DNA of 64,000 nt, taken from the NCBI RefSeq assembly GCF_002217795.2, contig NZ_AP018823.1, positions 1,860,001 through 1,924,000 on the forward strand, read 5' to 3'. How positions within the stretch are numbered: the first letter of the stretch is position 1; every line of letters begins with the position of its first letter. Made by a program: the position numbers and the translations under genes. Under the pieces are notes generated by a model, which saw only the letters and a list, made by a program, of their open reading frames with translations, did no database searches and was not told the origin of the DNA. Source of the stretch: Aquitalea magnusonii (GTDB lineage Bacteria; Pseudomonadota; Gammaproteobacteria; Burkholderiales; Chromobacteriaceae). Positions 1 through 7,448 of the stretch are shown here, piece after piece.

Positions 1-738
1 CTGTGTCGCCGCAGCCAGGACAGCGACCGTTTTGCCCTGTTTCATGGCTCTTATCTTTCCGTTGCGCAAAACAGGGTAAGCCAGCAAGAAGGTGCCAATC
101 AGGGCAGGGTACTGGAAATCATGCGCCTGCTGCGTGCCAATGCAGCCACGGCAGAGATCGAGGCACAGTTCAAGCTGGACTCCTTGCTGCTGTTCAAATT
201 GCTGCGCTTCGTCAATTCACCCGTCAATGGGCTATCCCGCAAAATCCAGACCATCGAAGATGGCCTGATGCTGCTGGGTCGCAGCGCCTTGTTCAAATGG
301 CTGTCTCTCTTGCTGTTCACCTCGGAAAGCGAAAGCGGGGCCACGCTATCGCTGCTGGAAAAGTCGCTCATCCGTGCGCACTTCATGGAAGAGCTGGGCA
401 TCATTCGCGGGAACAAGCTGGAAGCAGAACACCTGTTTCTCACCGGCATGTTCTCCTTGCTGGGCGACTTGCTCAGCATGCCTCTGGCCACGGCGCTGGA
501 GCCGCTGGATCTGCCATTCATGATTTCCGACGCGCTTTTGCATCAGAAAGGCTTGTTTGCTGCGCCCTTGCAACTGGCGCAGGCCTGCGAACAGGACGAC
601 AACGATGCCATTACTCGCTTGTCCGAAGCGATGTCTGTGGATCTGGATCAGGTCAACAGCATCTATATGGAAGCCGTGGTGTGGGCGCAGGAAATTCTGA
701 GCGAGAGCGAAGTGCAGAGCAATGTGGAAAGCATCTGA
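1..738 (+). CDS. EAL/HDOD signalling protein, C-terminal part (5' end outside window)
   Basis: The reading frame is open from base 1, so the gene starts upstream of the window. The visible 245 residues resemble the HDOD half of EAL-HDOD (YuxH-type) proteins: a short linker, then EIEAQFKLDSLLLFKLLRFVNS, which matches the typical HDOD opening, then a helical all-alpha region ending in a Glu-rich tail. HDOD proteins act in cytoplasmic regulation, often tied to c-di-GMP; the EAL part is inferred and not visible. It is followed by the convergent recombinase gene. Family assignment is fairly sure, exact role unknown. Confidence 0.7.
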   Translation: MCRRSQDSDRFALFHGSYLSVAQNRVSQQEGANQGRVLEIMRLLRANAATAEIEAQFKLDSLLLFKLLRFVNSPVNGLSRKIQTIEDGLMLLGRSALFKWLSLLLFTSESESGATLSLLEKSLIRAHFMEELGIIRGNKLEAEHLFLTGMFSLLGDLLSMPLATALEPLDLPFMISDALLHQKGLFAAPLQLAQACEQDDNDAITRLSEAMSVDLDQVNSIYMEAVVWAQEILSESEVQSNVESI

Positions 739-801
739 GCCCGTCCGGCCATTGCACTGCAGCCAAGGCCCGTCAGGGCCTGTTCTTTTTCCGGCATATC
801 C

Positions 802-1995
802 TTACACAGAATCATCGCCGCGGGATGTCCGTGGAGCATGCCAGTTGACCGTTGCCTGATGGCGGTCATCATCCTCGGTGTGCAGATAGCGGCGCGTGGT
901 TTCAATCTGAGCATGCCGCAGGTTCTGGCTTACCGTCAGCAAGGGCAGGCCAGCCTCCAACTGGTGCGAGGCGGCGCTGTGGCGTAGCCAGTGGGTTGTG
1001 GCGTACTCCAGGTTGGCCGCCACTTGCGGGCGCATCGTTGCGCGTGCATCGTCCGCCGCCGCCTTCATGATGGCCTTGATGATTTTGTGCAGGGATGCCG
1101 CACTGATCGGGCTGAGTACACCATAAACACTGCACACCAACGGTGTGGTTTCGCCAGGCGAGGGCAGGGCAGTCAGCCCCAGAAAGCGGCGGTAGCGCTG
1201 CAATGCATCCAGCAAGGCTTGCGGCACCGGCACCAACCCTTCTTTCTCACCCTTGCCCATCACACGGAACCACCAGTTGCCCCTGATCAGCCGGATGTCC
1301 GCCATGCGTGCCGCAGGAATTTCCCGCAAGCGGGCGGCCGTATAGTAGTACAGCGAGATAATCCACAAGGCGCGTTCCGCATGCTGTTTTTCGCGCGCGG
1401 TCTCGGCAGGCAGGGACTCCAGCCATTGAAACAGGTAATCGATGGTTTCCTTTTCCAACAGCCGCTCATCATGAATGGAACGTGCCGTCACCGGGCGCCC
1501 ACGCTTTAGCGCAAAAGGATTGCGGCTCAGATAACCAGCCTCCACCAGATAATTGAACAGGTTGGATAAAATCACATGTGCCTGTGCGCAGGAAGACTCG
1601 GCAAGGCCATGTTTTCCGCCAGACCAACTGGCAAATGGCTTCCATTCCGGGTGCTGGCGTGGCCGGGTTGGCCCGCACCAGCTATGATCCGGATTTCGCA
1701 GAAACTGGCCATATTCCAGCACATCATCGCGATTGATGTCGGACAAATTCTTGCCGCGCTTCATGGCAGACCACAACAGGAAGCGTTCGGCCTCCTTGCG
1801 ATATGAGTCCAAGGTACGTGGCCGGTCACGATATTCTTTAAGCCAGGTTTGTACCGCCTCGACATCGGAACTTGCATCAATCAGGCATTGGCCTTGCTGC
1901 CGGTTCCAGCCGCCAGTAGCAGATTGCCACTGGACGATGGTCGTATCTTCATCACCGGGCGACGACGGAAAGCCAATCAGTACAGGAAATGACAT
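802..1995 (-). CDS. Phage-type tyrosine recombinase/integrase
   Basis: A 397-residue protein with a SAM-like core-binding domain (about residues 45-165) and a full catalytic domain. The catalytic set is visible: Arg in TAARLREI (about 220), Lys in GKGEKEG (about 247), HWLRH (about 337) and the Tyr nucleophile in RRYLH (about 369). It should cut and rejoin DNA. GGAG lies 11 bases before the chosen ATG. It lies outside the dif-flanked prophage, about 0.7 kb from the left dif site and pointing away. It is too long and divergent to be XerC or XerD (about 300 residues). It may be a remnant of another integrative element at this locus or an independent recombinase. Confidence 0.85.
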   Translation of the reverse strand: MSFPVLIGFPSSPGDEDTTIVQWQSATGGWNRQQGQCLIDASSDVEAVQTWLKEYRDRPRTLDSYRKEAERFLLWSAMKRGKNLSDINRDDVLEYGQFLRNPDHSWCGPTRPRQHPEWKPFASWSGGKHGLAESSCAQAHVILSNLFNYLVEAGYLSRNPFALKRGRPVTARSIHDERLLEKETIDYLFQWLESLPAETAREKQHAERALWIISLYYYTAARLREIPAARMADIRLIRGNWWFRVMGKGEKEGLVPVPQALLDALQRYRRFLGLTALPSPGETTPLVCSVYGVLSPISAASLHKIIKAIMKAAADDARATMRPQVAANLEYATTHWLRHSAASHQLEAGLPLLTVSQNLRHAQIETTRRYLHTEDDDRHQATVNWHAPRTSRGDDSV

Positions 1996-2231
1996 GCAAA
2001 GGCTCCATGAATGTTTCCGGCCGCGGTAAAGAAATCTGCAAATTTATCAATATTCATTGAAATAAATATCAACATTATGTGGATAATGGTGAATTATACC
2101 GCTAAATGCATCGTCTGACGCCCTGCATCCGGAACCTTATCCAGGCAGCATGATCTTTCATTGTGACCCCTCACTTGCAATCAAAAGGGCAGCAGTCGGC
2201 CCTTGCAAACCATGAAAGATACGATCTGCGC

Positions 2232-2534
2232 ATGAAAGCAGTCTGGCTTGTTGTCCTCCTCGTCGCCATCTGGCTTTTGTTGTACCGCATTGCCAAGCGG
2301 CGCAGAGCACGTCAACTCCGTGCCACGCTCCGCAGCAAGGGCTTCATCGTGGCAACACCATCCAGCCAAGGCCAAGGTGGCGCAGGCTTCAGCAAACTGG
2401 TATCCGCTTGCATGGGCGACTCAGCTCGGGCAACACGGCTGGTACAGGAAGCGCAGCGTAACAATCCATCACTGTCATACCGCCAGGCCGTCATGGCGGC
2501 CATGGATCATCTGTCCTCACAGCGCTCTGACTAA
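2232..2534 (+). CDS. Small single-span membrane protein, unknown
   Basis: Predicted 100 residues: one N-terminal membrane span (MKAVWLVVLLVAIWLLLYRI), then a strongly basic stop-transfer segment KRRRARQ and a soluble tail ending AAMDHLSSQ. The positive-inside rule puts the tail in the cytoplasm. I prefer the ATG before the hydrophobic stretch; an upstream ATG at 2163 in the same frame would add 23 polar residues. Family not recognised. It lies between the recombinase gene and the repeat/dif region, on the chromosomal side of the prophage. Confidence 0.5.
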   Translation: MKAVWLVVLLVAIWLLLYRIAKRRRARQLRATLRSKGFIVATPSSQGQGGAGFSKLVSACMGDSARATRLVQEAQRNNPSLSYRQAVMAAMDHLSSQRSD

Positions 2535-2601
2535 CATCCCGCATTTCCCGTGCAGGCGGATGCTTGTGGCCAACAGACAATCGCCTGCAGCAAAATGACC
2601 C

Positions 2602-2700
2602 GGTGTGGTTGGTGTGGTTGGTGTGGTTGGTGTGGTTGGTGTGGTTGGTGTGGTTGGTGTGGTTGGTGTGGTTGGTGTGGTTGGTGTGGTTGGTGTGGTT
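2602..2700 (+). repeat. 11 tandem copies of GGTGTGGTT (9 bp), G-quadruplex-prone
   Basis: Eleven perfect head-to-tail copies of GGTGTGGTT fill 99 bases, followed by a partial GGT. GG pairs are separated alternately by TGT and TT. Every run of two copies therefore contains GGTTGGTGTGGTTGG, the core of the classical thrombin-binding aptamer, which folds as a two-tier antiparallel quadruplex. The repeat is noncoding as far as I can tell (its frames give only periodic peptides). It ends 15 bases before the dif XerD arm and about 160 bases before the prophage regulator start. Confidence 0.97.
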
Positions 2701-2715
2701 GGTATCAAATTGTTT

Positions 2716-2743
2716 ATTTGACATAATATATATTATGCGAACT
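2716..2743 (-). other. dif: Left dif site / attL (XerD arm, centre, XerC arm)
   Basis: By eye this 28-bp block differs from the reverse complement of E. coli dif at four positions, and it is closer still to Neisseria-type dif. Read on the plus strand: XerD arm ATTTGACATAA (2716-2726), 6-bp centre TATATA (2727-2732), XerC arm TTATGCGAACT (2733-2743). The XerD arm should be the original chromosomal one and the XerC arm the element's, because an almost identical half lies at the right end of the prophage. A dif site marks the chromosome terminus region, where FtsK and XerCD resolve dimers. Confidence 0.88.
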
Positions 2744-2860
2744 AGCCGACGTACCCAGACGGGCTTGCAAAATGAATTACGAAAACACCCTCACATTTAA
2801 AATTATCCCCGCCGCCACCATAGGCTGTGCATATAACCATAACGAATGTGAAACACCGTA

Positions 2861-3397
2861 ATGAACACAAAACAATCTAAAGACGGCGCAAAACCGCCCA
2901 AAACCACCAAGAAAACCGTTGCATCCAAGCAACGCGAAGCCGACAAACTGCGCCGCCGTGCCGCTGTTTACTTGTCAGAATGGCAAATCGTGACCTGGGG
3001 AATGTCCGATGAAGTCATTGCGCACACACTGCGCGTCGCGCCGTCCACCGTCAGCCGCTGGCGACGTGGCACTGCGCCAATCCCATGGATGGCCATGGAA
3101 ATCATGCGCCAACAACGCGGCATGTCATTGCCTGGGGCTTTTGAGGAATTCGCGGATTTCACTGTGATGCGTGGCCACTACGGAGCCGTGTTGGTTCCAC
3201 CTGGCGCACACTGGAAAGACGGCATTTCTGCCCGAGAAGTAAGAAACTGGTGGCTGCTCAGACAGATTATTACCCGGTCACTGCATCGTAAAATGCCCCG
3301 TGCCGCGCTTCCTGCTGTCCCTGCCCACCATTTACTGCAACCTGCAGCCAACGAATCGACTAAGCCGATTGCTGACGTGATACCGCTACCTATCTAG
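2861..3397 (+). CDS. HTH DNA-binding protein, probable prophage regulator
   Basis: 178 residues: a Lys-rich N terminus (1-35), then a helix-turn-helix around MSDEVIAHTLRVAPSTVSRWRRG (about 48-70), then a region with WKDGISAREVRNWWLLRQ that resembles small phage DUF3653-type proteins. It is the first gene inside the left attachment site and is transcribed against the structural operon; its stop overlaps the last late gene by 4 bases. Likely repressor or activator of the element. The G-rich repeat and dif lie in its upstream region, so its expression might be sensitive to them. Confidence 0.7.
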   Translation: MNTKQSKDGAKPPKTTKKTVASKQREADKLRRRAAVYLSEWQIVTWGMSDEVIAHTLRVAPSTVSRWRRGTAPIPWMAMEIMRQQRGMSLPGAFEEFADFTVMRGHYGAVLVPPGAHWKDGISAREVRNWWLLRQIITRSLHRKMPRAALPAVPAHHLLQPAANESTKPIADVIPLPI

Positions 3398-3534
3398 TGC
3401 AGCATGTGCGGCAGTACCTGTATTGCCGCTTTGACCACTTGAGCAATGCACAACGCCACAACGGAAAACTTCGCACCACGAACGACACAATCCACCACGA
3501 ATGGCGTGTTGCTCTTATCCATATTTGCTTCCAT
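3394..3534 (-). CDS. Tiny membrane protein, last gene of late operon
   Basis: 46 residues with one hydrophobic segment (GAKFSVVALCIAQVVKAAIQV). AGGGG sits 6 bases before the chosen ATG; an upstream in-frame ATG at 3609 would give 71 residues but lacks a good ribosome-binding site. Family unknown. Its place at the operon end with other one-span proteins suggests a virion membrane or lysis protein. The stop overlaps the convergent regulator. Confidence 0.5.
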   Translation of the reverse strand: MEANMDKSNTPFVVDCVVRGAKFSVVALCIAQVVKAAIQVLPHMLH

Positions 3535-3667
3535 TTTCAACCCCTTGTATTGACACGACAGGTAATCTACCGCATAGTGCCGATCATTAGTTGGATTCAT
3601 ATTTTTCATCTTTTCTATGAGTTTGATTAATACCCGGCTCGCGCTCCCACGCGGGCCATTTTCATTT

Positions 3668-3778
3668 CTACAGTCCGTATTTGTCCCACTTGGACGGCGG
3701 TTGCAGCCGCTGCAAGATCAATCCCCCGACGACAGTGGCCACCACGGCAAGCAGGACGGTCTTCACCGCGCCTTTCAT
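3668..3778 (-). CDS. 36-residue membrane peptide
   Basis: Starts MKGAVKTVLLAVVATVVGG: a two-lysine N terminus followed by one membrane span, then a short basic tail ending in Leu. Its ATG overlaps the TGA of the upstream gene (ATGA), so it should be translationally coupled. Unknown family. A holin, a spanin-like protein or a minor virion membrane protein are all possible. Confidence 0.6.
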   Translation of the reverse strand: MKGAVKTVLLAVVATVVGGLILQRLQPPSKWDKYGL

Positions 3779-3942
3779 GCCACCACCCCTTGCAGACGAT
3801 CAATCCTTCTGTGCGCTCTGTCTGCATCTTTCTGCGCCCGGTTGGTGTCCTGGCGAATCCAACGCAGTTCCACACGCACACCACCCCACGCCACCAGCCC
3901 GGAAACCACGCCAGTCAGCAGAACGGGCAGTAGTTCAGCCAT
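3775..3942 (-). CDS. 55-residue holin-like membrane protein
   Basis: N-terminal hydrophobic span (LLPVLLTGVVSGLVAWGGV), then a highly charged helix (RQDTNRAQKDADRAHRRIDR). One span plus a charged coiled tail is common among small holin or lysis accessory proteins, but no family is recognised. It overlaps its upstream neighbour by 8 bases and its downstream neighbour by 4 bases, so it belongs to the late operon. Confidence 0.6.
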   Translation of the reverse strand: MAELLPVLLTGVVSGLVAWGGVRVELRWIRQDTNRAQKDADRAHRRIDRLQGVVA

Positions 3943-4099
3943 TTGCACGTTCCGGCATGAGAACTGCGAACAGACCCGCCAGAATGGCCGGGACGGCTAC
4001 GGAAGCCGGTTGGCCAGCGGCAAGACCCGCCGCATTGCTGATCACTGCTGCCAGACCTGCCGCGCTAGACGGCTCTTTCAGTCGATTCAGAAAACCCAT
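3935..4099 (-). CDS. 54-residue membrane protein
   Basis: Predicted sequence MGFLNRLKEPSSAAGLAAVI followed by an Ala/Gly-rich hydrophobic stretch (AVAVPAILAGLFAVLMPE-like). One or two weak membrane segments. It begins 8 bases after the preceding gene stop and overlaps the next gene by 8 bases. Family unknown; candidate virion membrane protein. Confidence 0.55.
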   Translation of the reverse strand: MGFLNRLKEPSSAAGLAAVISNAAGLAAGQPASVAVPAILAGLFAVLMPERANG

Positions 4100-4107
4100 G
4101 ATTACCC

Positions 4108-4308
4108 CTACAGTTTGAAGTTGATATTTTGCCAGCCGGCAAGCGCCGGCCCACTTGCAGCGGGTTGCCCCGCACTACTGGAAGCAATGCCCCCAGCACT
4201 ACCACCCTGCCCGGCCGCTGGCGCTGCCGCCGCTGCCTGCTGCTGAGTGCCAAACTTCCACCACACAAACGCCATCGCTGCCACCAGCAGCCATTGCTCG
4301 TTGCTCAC
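4108..4308 (-). CDS. 66-residue membrane protein with Ala/Gly/Ser-rich tail
   Basis: Short N-terminal span (WLLVAAMAFVWWKFG), then a low-complexity tail rich in Ala, Gly, Ser and Gln, ending NINFKL. The ATG overlaps the preceding stop by 4 bases. The same plan (short span, flexible soluble tail) recurs in neighbouring genes and fits proteins anchored in an internal virion membrane. No family recognised. Confidence 0.6.
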   Translation of the reverse strand: MSNEQWLLVAAMAFVWWKFGTQQQAAAAAPAAGQGGSAGGIASSSAGQPAASGPALAGWQNINFKL

Positions 4309-4724
4309 CAGCTACCCCCCGCGCCGCCGTACAGCGCTTTTGTTTTGTTGACCTGGGCATTAGCCGTCTTTGCCGCATCCGCCTTGCTTGGCTTCACATT
4401 GCCGAACGTCGAGTTTTTACCGGCCAGCCAATCGGCGATGGCCTGATCTTCGCTCGGGTGCATCCACTTGTAGATCTGCGTCCCAACAGTCTCGCCCTTG
4501 TCCTGGATGCCGAACCACTTGTCTACACGGTTGGCAATGCCATAGGCGACATTGTTCGAGCTGGTCGGGTTGACGGCCCCGTTGTCCAGTGCCTGACTCA
4601 CGGCATCAATGACGACCGGCACGGTTTCAGCGGTCTTTTTGAGGACGTAGACGGCGACAATGCCACCGGCCAGCGCCAGCCAGCCAATCGGCGGGATGGC
4701 TTTCATGATGTTGTCAGCGGCCAT
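4305..4724 (-). CDS. 139-residue single-span protein, prophage late operon
   Basis: N-terminal span PIGWLALAGGIVAVYVLKK (about 12-30), then a soluble domain with VDKWFGIQDKGETVGTQIYKW and a Lys/Ala-rich C terminus. Overlaps the upstream gene by 11 bases and the downstream one by 4. Unknown family; probably a virion membrane-associated protein. Confidence 0.6.
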   Translation of the reverse strand: MAADNIMKAIPPIGWLALAGGIVAVYVLKKTAETVPVVIDAVSQALDNGAVNPTSSNNVAYGIANRVDKWFGIQDKGETVGTQIYKWMHPSEDQAIADWLAGKNSTFGNVKPSKADAAKTANAQVNKTKALYGGAGGSW

Positions 4725-5115
4725 TGCCTACGTTCCAGTACGGTTCATCATTGATCACTGTATATGCCGGCCCGCTTGGCCCCCCTGCATTGGCAAATAC
4801 GCCGGCTGCACCCGTGTTATCCGAGTTCGCGTAGTCATGCAAAACGCCATCATCGCCAATGTCATCGGCAAACATGTTTTGAATCTGATCCCACGTAGCC
4901 CCCGCTTGAATTGCGAACCGCTTTTTAGCAGTATCAATGCGGTCAGAGTCCTTGGCGTCTCCGCTCTGCAAAATGCCATGCAGCGGCGCAGACAGCCCGT
5001 CCAACAGATCGTTGACCGGCCCGCCATCCTGTTGCAGTCGCTTGGCCACCATAAAGCCTACGAACGCCAGTCCAGCGACCACCAGCAGGGTTTCCATCTG
5101 TTTGCTATTTGCCAT
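4714..5115 (-). CDS. 133-residue single-span protein, prophage late operon
   Basis: N-terminal span ETLLVVAGLAFVGFMVAKR (about 8-26), then a soluble part rich in Asp and Gly. It follows the transglycosylase by 34 bases. Another member of the one-span set; no family recognised. It could be a virion membrane protein or an entry-associated factor. Confidence 0.6.
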   Translation of the reverse strand: MANSKQMETLLVVAGLAFVGFMVAKRLQQDGGPVNDLLDGLSAPLHGILQSGDAKDSDRIDTAKKRFAIQAGATWDQIQNMFADDIGDDGVLHDYANSDNTGAAGVFANAGGPSGPAYTVINDEPYWNVGNGR

Positions 5116-5149
5116 TTTTATCAGCCATCAATTACGCAAAACGCGTAGC

Positions 5150-5674
5150 TTACAGCACGTCAGCGCCGGTTTGGCTGGCTTCTTCATTTGTGTAGCCGTC
5201 CACCACAATCAAGCCGTACTTGCGGGTTTCACCGGGCAGCGCCTTCTTCTGGCCAGCCAGATATTTTGCTACGTTGCCCTCGCCCCAGTTGTAAGCCCAG
5301 ACGGCTTTCTTCCAGTCGCCGAATTTCTTGAACAACTGCGCCAGATAGCCCATGGCCTTGTCGGCCGACTGGGTCGGGTTGGTCGGGTCAACGCCCAACG
5401 CCTTGGCCGTCAGCGGCATGAACTGGAACAGGCCTACTGCACCCGCACCGGACTTTTTCTTGCCGCTGATTACATTGGGGTCAAAGTTGCCGGATTCCTG
5501 CTGTGCCTGGCGCAACGCCAGATCTACCGGAACGCCCCATTTTTGTGCCGCCTTGGCAATCATGGCGTTATAGCCCTTGTCGGTCGGCACGCGACCGCCA
5601 CCGCCAATGATTGGCAAGCCTGCGCCTACGCCGTCCGATGCTGCTTTTTTCACGTCTACGAATTTACCGCTCAT
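5150..5674 (-). CDS. Lytic transglycosylase (SLT-like), virion entry or lysis enzyme
   Basis: 174 residues with an SLT/goose-lysozyme-like fold signature: catalytic Glu60 in QAQQESGNFDP, then GLFQFMPLTAKALGV and WAYNWGEGN. It should cleave the MurNAc-GlcNAc bond of peptidoglycan. No classical signal peptide is visible, so delivery with the virion or via a holin is likely. Membrane-containing tailless phages carry comparable virion-bound muralytic enzymes (for example PRD1 P7). Its start overlaps the stop of the upstream Tfa-like gene (ATGA). Confidence 0.88.
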   Translation of the reverse strand: MSGKFVDVKKAASDGVGAGLPIIGGGGRVPTDKGYNAMIAKAAQKWGVPVDLALRQAQQESGNFDPNVISGKKKSGAGAVGLFQFMPLTAKALGVDPTNPTQSADKAMGYLAQLFKKFGDWKKAVWAYNWGEGNVAKYLAGQKKALPGETRKYGLIVVDGYTNEEASQTGADVL

Positions 5675-5904
5675 TGCTGTTGATCCTGTTCAATACGCCA
5701 CTGGCCGCCCTGCTCTTTTGCAATGCCGGTTTCCCAGTAGTCGGGTTGATAAATTGCGACCTGGCCAGCCTCGACGGCGGGCGGTTGGTCGAAGGTACTG
5801 TCAGCCGGCACGATGAAAGTGCCGGGCTCAAGCGCACATTCGTCAGCAGTGCCGGTGCACAGATAGCGGCCGGTCACCGGGTCATAGTGATAGATGGTTT
5901 TCAT
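5671..5904 (-). CDS. Tail-fibre-assembly-like (Tfa N-terminal type) small protein
   Basis: 77 residues beginning MKTIYHYDPVTGRYLCTG and containing LEPGTFIVPADSTFDQPP, QVAIYQPDYWE and a C-terminal QGGQWRI. This is the pattern of the N-terminal part of phage tail-fibre assembly proteins, which normally sit directly after a fibre gene. Here it directly follows the collar-domain gene. The ATG at 5904 is preferred over a TTG one codon earlier. Role inferred: folding helper or component of the receptor-binding spike. Confidence 0.65.
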   Translation of the reverse strand: MKTIYHYDPVTGRYLCTGTADECALEPGTFIVPADSTFDQPPAVEAGQVAIYQPDYWETGIAKEQGGQWRIEQDQQQ

Positions 5905-5915
5905 CAACGGCCCCT

Positions 5916-6443
5916 TTAGTATTTGATGAGCACTAGCGCCGCGACGTTGCGCGGGCGTGTCTCTGCCGCCGTCCTGGCCACTCGTGACGCATCAATACCC
6001 ACGCTTACTGAGTAGACAGACGCGCCCCCCGATAGCGCAGTTGAAGACATAGAACCACTAAATGCCCCGGTGGCCCCTGCATTCGACGTACTGGAATAGA
6101 CCCCAAAATTGCCAGTGATATTTTGCAATGCGTCAGTCTGTGCAGTACCTAGTGCTCTCCCCGCGTCAACCCCCCTGCCATCATCCAGCCCCCTCAGGAA
6201 CTCTCCGCGATAGTCCGGCAGGTTGAATGTCGTTGTGCCATCGCCTGCGCCGTACTGCGTCCCCAGTGCCGCAAACAGCACGGCATATGTTGAACGGCTC
6301 ACCGCCGCCCCATTACATTTCAGCCAGCCCACCGGGGCCGATGCCCCGGCAAAGTGGACAATTTCACCTGCCATGAAAATCGTTCCCTCCACGTTGACAA
6401 GACCAGCCGTGCCAGTCTTGCGCTTTATTCTTGCCGACCGCAT
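5916..6443 (-). CDS. Phage tail-collar-domain protein, candidate receptor-binding spike
   Basis: 175 residues. The central stretch has GEIVHFAGASAPVGWLKCNG, then TYAVLFAALGTQYGAGDG and FNLPDYRGEFLRG, the hallmark of the phage tail collar domain (Pfam PF07484) in tail fibres. The C-terminal 70 residues are Ser/Thr/Gly-rich and end in VAALVLIKY, typical of fibre tips. The ATG overlaps the upstream stop as TGATG; translation from Met25 (MAGEIVHF) is possible. In this tailless element it probably forms a vertex spike. Confidence 0.85.
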   Translation of the reverse strand: MRSARIKRKTGTAGLVNVEGTIFMAGEIVHFAGASAPVGWLKCNGAAVSRSTYAVLFAALGTQYGAGDGTTTFNLPDYRGEFLRGLDDGRGVDAGRALGTAQTDALQNITGNFGVYSSTSNAGATGAFSGSMSSTALSGGASVYSVSVGIDASRVARTAAETRPRNVAALVLIKY

Positions 6444-7006
6444 CACGCAATCAGTTCCATGGCTTTCAGCACGCCGCCGGCCGCATCGCTAATGGCCACC
6501 CATGCCGCCCCCGGTGCAGTCTCTTCATTCCACACTTCACCAGCGGCAAGCACGATGACCGCTGTGGCATATGTCACACCCGGCCCGCCAATGGCGATGT
6601 TGGTTGCCCCGCTATTCAGTACGCGGAAGCCGTAGCGGTCAGAGCGCTGTGCCATCAGCGGTGTTTCCACCGTCCCGACGTTCACAATGGCGCGATTCAG
6701 CACGCTGGATGCTGTTTGGATGGTGGCATTGACATTGCCGGTCATGCGATTCGTGCCGCCGCTGCCGTCGGAAATGCCGATCTTGACCTTTTGCTGCGTC
6801 GCGCTTGTCAGTTCGACACGATCAAAGCCATCACCTGGCGACGCATAGAATCCGGCTTCCATGTCTTCGGCAGTCATCAGTACCTTGCCGTTGATCATGA
6901 AACGCACCGTTACCGGCGCGTAGCTTTCGAATATCTGGAAGTACGCGCCCACTTCGGCAATGGCCAGCGTCTGGCCAGCGTTGAGAATTTGGCTTGTCGT
7001 CTGCAT
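6443..7006 (-). CDS. Beta-rich structural protein, possibly spike base or penton
   Basis: 187 residues, no membrane span, many short beta-like stretches (YAPVTVRFMINGKVLMTAED, RYGFRVLNSGATNIAIGG, AAGEVWNEETAPGAAWVAIS). Located directly upstream of the collar-domain gene and coupled to it (TGATG), so a vertex or spike-base role is reasonable. No family recognised. This is inference from position and composition only. Confidence 0.6.
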   Translation of the reverse strand: MQTTSQILNAGQTLAIAEVGAYFQIFESYAPVTVRFMINGKVLMTAEDMEAGFYASPGDGFDRVELTSATQQKVKIGISDGSGGTNRMTGNVNATIQTASSVLNRAIVNVGTVETPLMAQRSDRYGFRVLNSGATNIAIGGPGVTYATAVIVLAAGEVWNEETAPGAAWVAISDAAGGVLKAMELIA

Positions 7007-7007
7007 G

Positions 7008-7448
7008 TCAGCCCTTTTTCATTGCTGCCAGAGCAGCCAGCCCCACCACGGTAAAACCGGCGACGGCCAAAATTTGCTTAGTCGGTTGCGCATCTTTCGA
7101 TAACTCCGTTTCTCGCGCCGTCTGGTACATCTGGCCCACGCTGGACAGCGTTTCCTTGACTGCACCACGACCGGCATCCACTTCGGCATAAGCCTTGTCC
7201 AGCAGGTATTTCCCGGCATTCACGACCTCGGAAAAATCCTTGCTGGCCAAGTCCCGGCCACTCTTGGCCAGATCAATGGCCCCGGCTACTGCGCCGCCAT
7301 CCAGTACGTTGATAGTGTTTCCGCTGGAATCCGTGACGCCGACACCGTTTTGCATCGACAAGCGATTGTCTTTGCTGGTACTGGTGTAACTGTTGTTCGT
7401 CGTGTTCTGCGTGCTGCTGGAACTACTGGACGAGCTTTTACCGCCCAT
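7008..7448 (-). CDS. 146-residue protein: Ser/Thr-rich N terminus, C-terminal membrane span
   Basis: The N terminus (2-35) is dominated by Ser, Thr and Asn, the middle is helical (ALDLAKSGRDLASKDFSEVV-like), and the C terminus is one span ending in lysines (ILAVAGFTVVGLAALAAMKKG). The chosen ATG overlaps the upstream gene end by 11 bases. The tail-anchored plan suits a protein linking an internal membrane to the capsid. Family unknown. Confidence 0.6.
   Translation of the reverse strand: MGGKSSSSSSSSTQNTTNNSYTSTSKDNRLSMQNGVGVTDSSGNTINVLDGGAVAGAIDLAKSGRDLASKDFSEVVNAGKYLLDKAYAEVDAGRGAVKETLSSVGQMYQTARETELSKDAQPTKQILAVAGFTVVGLAALAAMKKG

Noticed and set aside
2602..2700. CRISPR array
   Set aside because: The units are contiguous 9-mers with no spacers, and there are no cas genes.
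2491..2800. Open frames encoding (His-Thr-Asn)n, (Thr-Pro)n or (Trp-Leu-Val)n peptides across the 9-bp repeat
   Set aside because: They are trivial consequences of a 9-bp period, which never interrupts a frame. No ribosome-binding site or plausible protein outside the repeat.
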